64,000 nt of DNA from Fictibacillus sp. FJAT-27399 (GCF_001510655.1 NZ_LMVC01000005.1:138411-202410); one strand, 5' to 3'. Shown: positions 51,013-59,073, counted from the first letter of the stretch. Notes: a model not told the origin generated them from the letters alone. Numbers and translations are program-made.

Positions 51013-51462
51013 TCAAACTTTGGCTTTAATTCCAGCTTCTATTTTTTTTAACAATCGAATGTACTCATCTTGCTCTTCCTTTGACAGTGTTGAAAGCATC
51101 TCTGCCCAGAAGTGATTTCGCTTTTCTACAATAGCAGAAATCAGCGATTCACCCGTTTCCGATAATACGATCCAGACCACTCTCCGATCCTTCTCATCCC
51201 GCATACGATAGATCAGCTGTTCTTCCTCCAGCTGGTTTAAGAGTGTCGTTGTGGCTCCTGAAGTCATTCCCATCGTGTTCGAAATATCCACAACCATGCA
51301 TCTGCGTTTCTGAAACAGCATCTTTAATACCGCATACTTGGTAGCCGTTAAACTATACGGAAATTCCTTTATTTGATTTTCAATAAACGCTCTTCGCAAT
51401 TGAAAGAACGTATCCTTAATGTGGTCCAGCAGCTCGATCTGAGCTTGTAATTGTCGGTCCAT
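51013..51462 (-). CDS. MarR family transcriptional regulator divergent from the efflux pump
   Basis: Regulator of 149 residues. HTH and wing: TKYAVLKMLFQKRRCMVVDISNTMGMTSGATTTLLNQLEEEQLIYRMRDEKDRRVVWIVLSETGESL. AGAGGGGAT precedes the ATG. It lies head-to-head with the EmrAB-type genes across a 234-bp region with two palindromes, the usual layout for a pump repressor such as EmrR. A Cys in the recognition domain (RRCMVV) could sense oxidants, but this is only a possibility. Confidence 0.88.
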   Translation of the reverse strand: MDRQLQAQIELLDHIKDTFFQLRRAFIENQIKEFPYSLTATKYAVLKMLFQKRRCMVVDISNTMGMTSGATTTLLNQLEEEQLIYRMRDEKDRRVVWIVLSETGESLISAIVEKRNHFWAEMLSTLSKEEQDEYIRLLKKIEAGIKAKV

Positions 51463-51494
51463 GACTGATCCCCTCTGGGTTATTGCATTACATC

Positions 51495-51507
51495 ATGATA
51501 GTATCAT
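51495..51507. promoter_or_regulatory. Palindrome proximal to the marR gene
   Basis: ATGATAGTATCAT is a perfect 13-bp palindrome, 32 bp upstream of the marR start. Confidence 0.45.
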
Positions 51508-51580
51508 TAACCCAATAAAATTTAAAATTCATTTTTATTGTGCCTTTCAACCTTTTTGTGGTAAAGTGTTTATTTATAAA

Positions 51581-51600
51581 ATACCTTTATCATAAAGTAT
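51581..51600. promoter_or_regulatory. MarR-type operator candidate before the efflux genes
   Basis: ATACCTTTATCATAAAGTAT is a near-perfect AT-rich 20-bp palindrome of the size bound by MarR dimers, about 95 bp before the emrA-like start and next to a TATAAA-like stretch. Confidence 0.5.
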
Positions 51601-51696
51601 CTTTTCTAAAAAGTAAATCTTTCACAAAGGTATCACTCATTAACAGTTAGCTATGGTCTACAGTAAATAATATTAATAATTAAGGAGGGCAACTAA

Positions 51697-52335
51697 ATGT
51701 CTAGAGGTCGTCTACTCATGACCAACATCATCGCATTTCTAGTAGTAATCGTTTTAATTGCAGGAGGAGCGTATTACTATTTCCAAAACAACAACTACGT
51801 TTCGACGGACAATGCAAAGGTAACAGGTGAACTTCACAACATCACTGCTCCAACGGATGGAAAACTTTCAGATTGGAACTTGGAAGAAGGCAAGAAGGTA
51901 ACAAAGGATGATAAAATCGGAAAAATTTCCGGTGCTGAAAAATCCATGTCCATCACAACTCCTGCCGATGGAACCATCATTAAAAAACAAGCCAACAATG
52001 ACCAAATGGTGCAAGCTGGCCAAACACTGGCAAGTGAAGTCAACATGGATGAACTATACGTGATCGCCAACATTAAAGAAGATGAATTGAAAGATATCGA
52101 AGAGGGTGACCAGGTTGACGTTACTGTAGATGGTGATGATGAAACCACTCTTGACGGAAATGTGGAAAAAATCGGTTTTGCTACTAACTCTTTATTCTCT
52201 TTAATGCCTAAATCCAACGATGACGGCAACTACACAAAAGTAACGCAAACTGTACCTGTTAAAATTTCAATCACGAACTCATCTGATAAAGTATTGCCAG
52301 GTATGAACGCAGAAGTAAAAATTTCTAAAAACTAA
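51697..52335 (+). CDS. HlyD/EmrA-family efflux adaptor subunit
   Basis: Protein of 212 residues with one N-terminal membrane helix (about 9-28), then YYFQNNNYVSTDNAKVTGELHNITAPTDGKLSDWNLEEGKKVTKDDKIGKI (biotinyl-lipoyl-like half-motif) and MSITTPADGTIIKKQANNDQMVQAGQTLASEVNMDELYVIANIKEDEL (beta-barrel). It lacks a long coiled coil, as is normal for Gram-positive EmrA-like adaptors. AAGGAGGG precedes the ATG. It works with the MFS pump encoded 43 bp downstream. Confidence 0.9.
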   Translation: MSRGRLLMTNIIAFLVVIVLIAGGAYYYFQNNNYVSTDNAKVTGELHNITAPTDGKLSDWNLEEGKKVTKDDKIGKISGAEKSMSITTPADGTIIKKQANNDQMVQAGQTLASEVNMDELYVIANIKEDELKDIEEGDQVDVTVDGDDETTLDGNVEKIGFATNSLFSLMPKSNDDGNYTKVTQTVPVKISITNSSDKVLPGMNAEVKISKN

Positions 52336-52378
52336 TCCATCATTAGAACTGCACTTCCTAAGAAAGGAGGAAGAATAA

Positions 52379-54001
52379 ATGTCAAGCGAATTTCAACAGC
52401 CTCAAGGCTCACACGATATCAAAAGATACATTCCTTTATTAGTCATACTCATGATCGGGTTATTCCTTGCCATCCTGAACCAGACACTGCTGAACGTGGC
52501 TATTCCCCACTTGATCACAGAATTCGGAGTTTCTGCCAATACAGCTCAATGGTTATTGACAGGCTACATGCTGGTCAATGGTGCGCTCATTCCGCTATCG
52601 CCCTTTCTGATTGAACGGTTCGCGGTCCGCCGCCTCTTTTTGTTTGCCATGTTCTGCTTTACGCTAGGTTCATTGATCTGCGGGCTTTCAACGGGATTTC
52701 CTGTCATGCTAGTCGGGCGTTTGATCCAGGCCGTTGGCGGCGGTGTATTAGCACCTCTTGTCATGACCATCATCATCTTTATATTCCCTCCGGAAATCCG
52801 GGGTAAGGGGATGGGGATCTTTGGTCTCGCCATGATGTTTGCTCCGGCGGTCGGTCCTACGCTTTCTGGCTTTGTCGTGCAAAACTATGACTGGCATCTT
52901 CTCTTTACCGGAATGGTACCGCTGGGCGCCATCGTATTAATCTTTGCCTTTTTCAGACTGAAAGACATTCAGCCGCCGAAAAAGGTTAAGGTTGATGGTC
53001 TTTCCGTCTTTACGTCTCTTGCCGGTATGTCGCTGCTTCTATATGGATTCAGTGAAGCAGGAAATGACGGCTGGGATGATGCGGTTGTTCTTTCAACCAT
53101 GATTGCAGGGGCTGTCCTGCTCATGATTTTTACCATCAGACAGCTTCGTATTGAAAAGCCGCTGCTCGACATGCGGATTTTCAACTATGGAATCTTTTCA
53201 TTAGCAAGCGTTATTAACGTCGTTTTGACGATCAGTCTGTTTTCCGGGATGTTCTTGCTTCCGATCTATCTGCAGACGATCCGGGGATATTCACCGCTTG
53301 ATTCCGGACTGCTGTTGCTGCCAGGAGCTTTGATCATGCTGGTCATGTCACCTGTTTCAGGTACACTGTTTGATAAATTGGGGCCTCGTCCACTTGCCAT
53401 TTTCGGTATGGCGATCACAACGATAACGACGTATTTCTTTACAAGGCTGACAATGGATACCCCCTACACATTCATCGTGGTTCTCTATATGTTCCGTATG
53501 TTTGGGATGTCCTTCTTGATGATGCCGATTATGACAGCCGGCCTTAACCAGCTGCCGAAGCACTTGAGCAGCCATGGCACGTCCATGTCCAACACGCTTC
53601 GCCAAGTATCAGGCTCGATCGGTATCAGCTTGATCACGACCATCTTTACGAACCGTACAACGTTCCATATGAATGAGATGGAAGGAGCCATGAATACGGC
53701 CGATCCATTCTTTATGACTTCATTCCATGACTTTGTTCAAAAGGTAGCGGTCAGTCTTCATCTTCCTGTATCACAGGCCCAGCAGCAAGCAGTTCAAATC
53801 CTTTTCGGTAAAGCGAGCCAGCAGTCCAGCATCAACGGCATTAACGATGCCTTCATCATAGCAACCGTTATTTCCGCCATTGGTCTCGTATTGAGCTTAT
53901 TTCTCCGTGATGTCCGAAAAGACAAGGTTAGAGAAGCGGCTGCACCAGTACCTCAGAAAGAGGAAGTACTGCTGTTGCCAGCGCCAAAGAATGTATCCTA
54001 A
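52379..54001 (+). CDS. DHA2-family (EmrB/QacA type) MFS multidrug efflux transporter
   Basis: Membrane protein of 540 residues with 14 helices. Family motifs: FLAILNQTLLNVAIPHLITEFGVSANTAQWLLTGYMLVNGALIPLSPFLIERFAVRRLF (motifs D1 and A) and LVGRLIQAVGGGVLAPLVMTI (motif B), and the antiporter motif C GIFGLAMMFAPAVGPTLSGFVVQ. The hydrophilic C-terminus ends EEVLLLPAPKNVS. AAAGGAGGAAG upstream. Substrates are unknown lipophilic drugs or metabolites. Confidence 0.92.
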   Translation: MSSEFQQPQGSHDIKRYIPLLVILMIGLFLAILNQTLLNVAIPHLITEFGVSANTAQWLLTGYMLVNGALIPLSPFLIERFAVRRLFLFAMFCFTLGSLICGLSTGFPVMLVGRLIQAVGGGVLAPLVMTIIIFIFPPEIRGKGMGIFGLAMMFAPAVGPTLSGFVVQNYDWHLLFTGMVPLGAIVLIFAFFRLKDIQPPKKVKVDGLSVFTSLAGMSLLLYGFSEAGNDGWDDAVVLSTMIAGAVLLMIFTIRQLRIEKPLLDMRIFNYGIFSLASVINVVLTISLFSGMFLLPIYLQTIRGYSPLDSGLLLLPGALIMLVMSPVSGTLFDKLGPRPLAIFGMAITTITTYFFTRLTMDTPYTFIVVLYMFRMFGMSFLMMPIMTAGLNQLPKHLSSHGTSMSNTLRQVSGSIGISLITTIFTNRTTFHMNEMEGAMNTADPFFMTSFHDFVQKVAVSLHLPVSQAQQQAVQILFGKASQQSSINGINDAFIIATVISAIGLVLSLFLRDVRKDKVREAAAPVPQKEEVLLLPAPKNVS

Positions 54002-54035
54002 CACCCTACTCTATTAAAATCTGGAGGAATGTTTC

Positions 54036-54563
54036 ATGAATATATGTATTGTCTACGATAGTGAAGGCGGCCATACAAAGGCACTTGCCGAATCCATCGC
54101 AGCTGGAGCACAGCAAGTGAACGGCGCAAATGTCTATCTGCAGCATGTAGATGAAGCAGATGTTTACTCCCTTCCTAAGATGGATGCGATCATCTGGGGA
54201 TGCCCAGGACATTTCGGCACCATCAGCTCAGGGCTAAAAAGCTGGATCGACAAGCTTGGCTATCTATGGGCAGAAGGAAAACTAATCAACAAAGTGGGGG
54301 CTGTGTTCTGTACAACAGCTACAACTCACGGCGGTTTAGAAGCGACTCTTCTTAACCTCATTACTCCAATGCTTCACCAAGGTATGATCATCGCAGGACT
54401 TCCAGGTAATGTCCCGGAAAACGCCCTGTATGGATCTTACTACGGAGTGGGAATAACTTGTCCGATTGAAGGGAATGAACTCATTACCGAGGACGACCAG
54501 GCTCTTGGACGCGCATTGGGAGAGCGTGTAGCTCTTGTTGCACAGCAATTTACAGAACGGTAG
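54036..54563 (+). CDS. WrbA-like flavodoxin family protein (NAD(P)H:quinone oxidoreductase type)
   Basis: Flavodoxin-fold protein of 175 residues: [25 protein letters not shown] (FMN phosphate loop), [26 protein letters not shown] and [37 protein letters not shown]. The 'HGG.E.T' and 'GxPxx.G' segments are typical of WrbA. It probably reduces quinones by two electrons to prevent redox cycling. In one transcript with the drug pump (34 bp gap), it fits a quinone or redox-active toxin as pump inducer. Confidence 0.88.
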   Translation: MNICIVYDSEGGHTKALAESIAAGAQQVNGANVYLQHVDEADVYSLPKMDAIIWGCPGHFGTISSGLKSWIDKLGYLWAEGKLINKVGAVFCTTATTHGGLEATLLNLITPMLHQGMIIAGLPGNVPENALYGSYYGVGITCPIEGNELITEDDQALGRALGERVALVAQQFTER

Positions 54564-54574
54564 GTGATGGAAAA

Positions 54575-54979
54575 ATGATCGGCATATTACTTATTGTAGT
54601 CGCCGTGATTTTAATTGCAGTCTTAATTGTTATTAATACGAGGGCTTTTGCCGCTAAAGGCAAGGCGAATACAGCAGATGAAAACATGCAGTCTCCGGTT
54701 GCGAAAAAACCTATACAGGAGCCTGTACAAGAAGAAACAGCTGCCGCTGCCCAGGAAAATCACGAGAATATGGCTCCACCATCGCCAGCAATAGAAGAGA
54801 ACGTACCAGAGAAAGACCCGAATGCTATGAGTGACACGGAGTACCGTCATGCTCTGCAGCGGTTAAAAACACCTGCTAAGCCTGCCGCTCCTCCGGCTGA
54901 AACAACGGAAAAGCATTCAATGAAAGATAACGATTACCGCAGTGCTTTAAAATCAATGAATAAAAAACGCGATAACTAA
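54575..54979 (+). CDS. Hypothetical single-pass membrane protein with a duplicated YR-AL motif
   Basis: Protein of 134 residues that I do not recognise. An N-terminal helix (about 3-24) is followed by a Pro/Ala/Glu-rich linker and two copies of a short motif: MSDTEYRHALQRLK and MKDNDYRSALKSMNK (M-x-D-x-[ED]-YR-x-AL-x-x-[LM]), separated by a Pro-rich linker. The linker implies a flexible tail carrying two identical binding peptides. AGGTGATGG precedes the ATG. Last gene of the efflux operon, followed by a terminator. Confidence 0.75.
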   Translation: MIGILLIVVAVILIAVLIVINTRAFAAKGKANTADENMQSPVAKKPIQEPVQEETAAAAQENHENMAPPSPAIEENVPEKDPNAMSDTEYRHALQRLKTPAKPAAPPAETTEKHSMKDNDYRSALKSMNKKRDN

Positions 54980-54984
54980 CAGGG

Positions 54985-55019
54985 TAAAAGCCATAGAATG
55001 ATGACTTCTATGGCTTTTC
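54985..55019 (+). terminator. Terminator of the efflux operon
   Basis: AAAAGCCATAGAA pairs with TTCTATGGCTTTT around TGATGAC, with more T residues after. Confidence 0.85.
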
Positions 55020-55278
55020 TTTAATCCATTTTTATAGTTTATACGATAAGAGGTACTTTTTATGAAAGTGTAAGTGTTCATCTAATATTGTTTCTCCTCA
55101 CGATGAGATGGATCATGATACGATATGAAACGTGGGCGAGGGAGCGCGCCTGCCAGCTGATCTGCTGCCTGCGCTCAGGCTCTGAGCGGAACGAAGCGCA
55201 TCAGTTTTAAAAGATACTGGCTATTAACGGGTGAAAAAGCAGGAAGAGTTTGAACGTAAACTTTAAGAAAAGAATTTT

Positions 55279-55389
55279 ACTTGCGATTCGACAAGAGTTA
55301 CTTGCAAAAATACTGACTTTACTTGCAATAATCCACCATTTACTTGCGAGAAGGCCGACTTTACTTGCGAGAATCTACCATATACTTGC
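55279..55389 (+). repeat. Six-unit tandem repeat, ACTTGC core, exact 21-bp period
   Basis: ACTTGC begins at 55279, 55300, 55321, 55342, 55363 and 55384, with an exact 21-bp period throughout. The core is usually TTTACTTGC[GA]A, and the 10 bases between units vary. It lies in a gene-free region between the efflux operon terminator and the CBS remnant. The 55020-55278 stretch before it includes a GC-rich segment (55130-55205) with no gene I can support. Confidence 0.85.
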
Positions 55390-55448
55390 AAAACACCTCA
55401 TTTTCATAAAAAAGTCAGCCCACTGCCTCATTTCACCATACAAAAATA

Positions 55449-55488
55449 GAAAACCTGTGCCGCCATAAGGCGATACAGGTTTTACTTT
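55449..55488 (+). terminator. Terminator-like hairpin after the ACTTGC array
   Basis: AAACCTGT and ACAGGTTT, with inner CGCC/GGCG around ATAA, followed by TTACTTTTTT. No gene with a clear start precedes it, so it ends an unidentified transcript that would include the array. Confidence 0.65.
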
Positions 55489-55518
55489 TTTCTTCTTTCC
55501 TTCCGTATATGTGGTCAA

Positions 55519-55662
55519 GCCAAATTTGAAGTACTGCGTCTGCTCGCAAAGCACTATTTTAAAAAACTTCCCGCTGTAGACAAAGAAAAACGGCAAATCG
55601 GTGTCATCAGCCGCGGTGATGTCAGCCAAAAAATCCAGCAGGCCCTTCTCCCGCAGCTCTAA
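55519..55662 (+). pseudogene. C-terminal remnant of a CBS-domain protein
   Basis: On the plus strand the frame ending TAA at 55662 reads AKFEVLRLLAKHYFKKLPA, then VDKEKRQIGVISRGDV and SQKIQQALLPQL. The pattern (RR)LPVVDxxxxxVGIISRGDV is the second half of a CBS domain. No start, no first CBS half and no full protein (usually about 140 residues) precede it. The remnant is short but the pattern is clear. Confidence 0.7.
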
Positions 55663-55671
55663 CGGCTTCTT

Positions 55672-57231
55672 TTATTTTGCAGAGATGTTCGTATACTTTT
55701 CACGCAGCAGGAATTTTTGGATCTTGCCGCTCGCGTTTCTTGGCATTTCATCGACAAAGATAAATTTCCTCGGCCGCTTGTAGTCTGCCAGCTTATGGCT
55801 GTTTCTGCAGAATTCATCAAGCGCATCTTCGGTCAGCTCTCCTGCTTTTTTCACGATGACGGCCGTCACCCGCTCTCCCCACTTTTCATCCGGCTCTCCC
55901 AGCACAGCGACATCAAGAACCCCTTCATGCTCGTATAAAAGGTCTTCCACCTCACGCGGGTAGATGTTTTCTCCACCACTGATGATCATATCGTCCATCC
56001 GGTCAGAAACGAAAAGGTATCCTTCCTCATCCATATAGCCGATATCCCCGCTATGGTACCAGCCTTTATGTACAGCTTGATCTGTCGCCTCTTCCCGGTT
56101 GTAGTACCCTTTCATCATACTCGGCCCCTTGACGATGATCTCTCCAGCCTCTCCCGGCGGAAGAATGTCCTCCGGATCAGACGGCCCTTGAGTTCCCGGA
56201 CGCACGACACGAATTTCATGGTTAAAGCAGGCTTTACCCGCCGAACCTGCTTTAGCCTCCTGTTCGTCTTCAAACAAAAAGGCGATAGCCGGTCCCATCT
56301 CCGTCATGCCATACGCTTGTACAAGCTTAATGCCCAGCTTTTCACCAAGTGCCCGCACAAGAACCGGTGCCATCGATGCCCCGCCATAAAGCCCAAATCT
56401 CATGGAAGAGGTCTCGTATTGCGACAGATCTTCCTGCAGCATCATATTCCACATGGTAGGCGCTGCAAACATGACGGAAATTTTCTCGTCCTGAATCGTT
56501 TGGAGAACTTCTTTTGCATCAAAATGATGCATGATCACTGTCGTACATCCATTATGAACACGCGGCAAAAAAGCGCAGTGCAGTTCAGCACAGTGGAACA
56601 TCGGGGCTGCTGTCAGCCCTCTGTCAGATGGTCTCAGCTGCAGCGCCTGCATGCAGGTCAAACTTTGCTCGATCATGTCTCTGTGGCGGTGCATCACGCC
56701 CTTCGGCTGTCCGGTCGTTCCGCTCGTATACATGATGGCGTACAAGTCGTTTTCATCCAACTCAACATTCGGCGCCTGGGCTTGAGCTTCTTGAACCCGA
56801 TCGTGAAAACGAACTGCCTGATCCGGAACCTTCTCGCTGACCGACCAGAAGGAGACAAGCGCAAATTCATCAAACAGAACCTTTACCTGCTGCTCCAGAT
56901 CTTTTTCATAAATAAAAAGGACAGGCTTGGAATCGTTGAGTATGTACGAGACTTCACCTGACTTTAACCGAAAGTTGATGGGATTGATGACCGCGCCTAT
57001 TTTTGCACAAGCGAAGTAAACCGTCGCAAGTTCACTCGTGTTGTACATAAAAACAGAAACAACATCCCCCTTCCTTACCCCGGCTGCCAGAAACGCCTGT
57101 GCCGTGCGGTTGACATACTGATCCCATTCTCCGTACGTCCACCTTTGGCTCCGGGATAGATCGACCAGCGCCTCTTTACCTGGATACTTTCTTACCGTCT
57201 GCTCAAATAACCTTCCAATCGTCGGATACAT
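55672..57231 (-). CDS. Long-chain fatty acid-CoA ligase family protein
   Basis: Adenylate-forming enzyme of 519 residues. Motifs: AIMYTSGTTGQPKGVMHRHRDM (phosphate loop), LVQAYGMTEMGP, GWYHSGDIGYMDEEGYLFVSDRMDDMIISGGENIYPREVED (hinge and Arg/Asp), PRNASGKIQKFLLREKY (catalytic Lys). It activates a carboxylic acid, probably a fatty acid, to its CoA ester. Monocistronic on the minus strand. The exact acid is unknown. Confidence 0.9.
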   Translation of the reverse strand: MYPTIGRLFEQTVRKYPGKEALVDLSRSQRWTYGEWDQYVNRTAQAFLAAGVRKGDVVSVFMYNTSELATVYFACAKIGAVINPINFRLKSGEVSYILNDSKPVLFIYEKDLEQQVKVLFDEFALVSFWSVSEKVPDQAVRFHDRVQEAQAQAPNVELDENDLYAIMYTSGTTGQPKGVMHRHRDMIEQSLTCMQALQLRPSDRGLTAAPMFHCAELHCAFLPRVHNGCTTVIMHHFDAKEVLQTIQDEKISVMFAAPTMWNMMLQEDLSQYETSSMRFGLYGGASMAPVLVRALGEKLGIKLVQAYGMTEMGPAIAFLFEDEQEAKAGSAGKACFNHEIRVVRPGTQGPSDPEDILPPGEAGEIIVKGPSMMKGYYNREEATDQAVHKGWYHSGDIGYMDEEGYLFVSDRMDDMIISGGENIYPREVEDLLYEHEGVLDVAVLGEPDEKWGERVTAVIVKKAGELTEDALDEFCRNSHKLADYKRPRKFIFVDEMPRNASGKIQKFLLREKYTNISAK

Positions 57232-57355
57232 TCATTCTTCCTCCCATTATTTTTAGAGTAGAAACAATGCATATGTAAGATCCTTAGAAGTGACTTTAAC
57301 TTATTTATTTCACCAGATAAGATAAAAAACCTTGTTTTTAATTTATAATTAAAAA

Positions 57356-57601
57356 GGGGCTGTCCAAGAAGTCTGTAAGCTGTTGATTTCCGTTCCAGGC
57401 TGCTCGCTTTCCGCGGGGCGTGCGGTGAGCCTTACCGGCGTGAACGCCTACTTTTTGGTGCAAGCACCGGCGGGAGTCTCACCTGTCACGCTAGTCCCGC
57501 AGGAGTCTCGCATCTTCCACTTCAATTAACTTTTCATTGAAGATTTTTCAAGCCAAAAAGGGGCTGCCTGAAGGTCAATTTTCGACTTTCTGGACAGCCC
57601 C
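57356..57601 (-). repeat. Dispersed 0.3-kb inverted-end element, copy 6 (short form)
   Basis: 246 bp, orientation as copies 4 and 5. About 60 bp are missing from the interior (the stretch with GAAGAAAATGTGAAGTTC in other copies). The right end forms a strong hairpin: GGGGCTGCC...GGACAGCCCC with inner GGTC/GACT and TTTT. It lies upstream of the acyl-CoA ligase gene and 13 bp downstream of the HsdR-like gene. Confidence 0.85.
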
Positions 57602-57614
57602 TTTTCCCTTTACC

Positions 57615-58784
57615 TTAAGTTGTTACTTTGTCACTTTCTTTTACTTCATCAAAACATGCAATGATTAAACTTTTCATTTCCAATAGGTCTTCAACGGAGT
57701 TAATGTAAATTCTGCTTACCCCATTATTTTTAGGAGCAGGCTCTATTCTAAAATCCGGACATAATTTTTCTACAATATTTGTATCTAACCTTGTAATTAT
57801 ATTTCTGTTTTCTTTGTCTGAAAAAAACCGAATAAACCACTTGGTAATTACGCGATTCATTACATTAAAATAGCTTGCATTATCTTTATACTTTAAGTTT
57901 TCCACATCTCTGCCACTAACTTCTAAGGTCTCTTTAATGATTGAAAATGCTCTTAGTTCCTCATCAGTAGTTAAGACTGTCTGCTTTGAAGTATCACTTG
58001 CTTCAATTAGCATATCATCTTCCTCTACAGTTGTTTGATCTGAAACTAGAATATCTTCTTTTGGTTGATCTGCTTGAACGTTTGTAAAAGATAGACCTTC
58101 TCCTATGATTTCTAATAAAGTATGATTAATGGCTTTTTTAATAATTGGACGGAATTTCTCAAGAACTAAGGAGGTTACACGTTGATTATTTAAATCCTTA
58201 ATTAAAAATCTTACAAAGTCATCTGAGGGGTTTTTGAAAAGTTCTTTTAGAGTGGAATGAATATTGTTAGTGTAGACAAGTTCTTGTGAGAACTTAATAT
58301 TTTCTTCTATATCAAAATCTTCTTTTGTAAAATGCTCAATTACCTCAATATCAAGATTAGTTAATGATTCAATATTGAACTGATAAAACGGTTCATCATC
58401 CATAATGTTATCTTTCTTTAAATCTGTAAACAATTTGTACTCGGTTCCGTTTGTTAATATAGAGAATCTGACTTCAGGTGTTGCATTAAAATACCTGTAA
58501 ATTTGCGAACTGTGTCTATGTAATTTTTCATTAACTGACTTGGCCTCAACAAATATTATGGGTTTTCTATCTTTCTTAATTGCATAATCAACTTTTTCAC
58601 CTTTTTTAATCCCAAAATCAGAAACAAACTCCGGTTCAACTTCTAAGGGATTAAATACATCGTATCCCAGCTTTTGAATAAATGGAATGATTAAAGCTTG
58701 TTTAGTTGATTCCTCATTAATGATATGTGATTTCCTTTCAATAAGCTGTAGTGAAAGTTTTTCAAGTTCCTGTTTAAAATCCAT
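57615..58784 (-). CDS. Orphan type I restriction HsdR N-terminal-like nuclease protein
   Basis: Protein of 389 residues. The N-terminal third has NEESTKQALIIPFIQKLGYDVFNPLEVEPEF and KGEKVDYAIKKDRKPIIFVEAKS, a PD-(D/E)xK nuclease core with Asp66, Glu80 and Lys82, as in the HSDR_N_2 family. The C-terminal part, with a variable acidic linker (EEDDMLIEASDTSKQ) and a second domain (about 270-375), is unrecognised. No HsdM/HsdS or helicase is nearby. The gene is markedly AT-rich compared with neighbours and lies in an AT-rich patch next to a dispersed element, pointing to acquisition. Function could be defence or repair. Confidence 0.78.
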   Translation of the reverse strand: MDFKQELEKLSLQLIERKSHIINEESTKQALIIPFIQKLGYDVFNPLEVEPEFVSDFGIKKGEKVDYAIKKDRKPIIFVEAKSVNEKLHRHSSQIYRYFNATPEVRFSILTNGTEYKLFTDLKKDNIMDDEPFYQFNIESLTNLDIEVIEHFTKEDFDIEENIKFSQELVYTNNIHSTLKELFKNPSDDFVRFLIKDLNNQRVTSLVLEKFRPIIKKAINHTLLEIIGEGLSFTNVQADQPKEDILVSDQTTVEEDDMLIEASDTSKQTVLTTDEELRAFSIIKETLEVSGRDVENLKYKDNASYFNVMNRVITKWFIRFFSDKENRNIITRLDTNIVEKLCPDFRIEPAPKNNGVSRIYINSVEDLLEMKSLIIACFDEVKESDKVTT

Positions 58785-58981
58785 GTTATTTCCTCCTTTT
58801 TACGTTTTATATAGAATTCCTTAAGTAAATATCGATTCCTCCTTCAACCCATTCCCTAATTTATCTGAATTTAAAATTTTTTTAATAGCTAAATATAATA
58901 TGTTTATTTAATTTGTTTGTATTCTTTACTAAATTCTCACCTGCTAATAAATACTTTTTATAAATTGTTAACTAAATGTAA

Positions 58982-59009
58982 TAAAACAATTCAGACCATT
59001 TGCCGATAC
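58982..59009 (+). promoter_or_regulatory. Sigma-D type promoter of the autolysin gene
   Basis: TAAA (58982-58985) and GCCGATAC (59002-59009) with 16 bp between match the sigma-D consensus TAAA-N15-GCCGATAT at 11 of 12 positions. The B. subtilis relatives of the downstream enzyme (LytD) depend on sigma-D. Confidence 0.75.
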
Positions 59010-59073
59010 ACATCTATGAATCAAACAATTGTGAAACGTTTTGATTTTAGAATGATGTGCAGAGGAGATTGAG

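Noticed and set aside
55080-55205. Short plus-strand open frame of 36 codons in a GC-rich stretch before the ACTTGC array
   Set aside because: No recognisable motif, no clear ribosome site and too short to support.
55250-55468. Open frame of 72 codons with a heptapeptide repeat (LLAKILT-type) over the ACTTGC array
   Set aside because: The peptide repeat is a by-product of the 21-bp DNA period; sister arrays with mixed 20/21 spacing would not keep a frame, and the frame ends inside the terminator.
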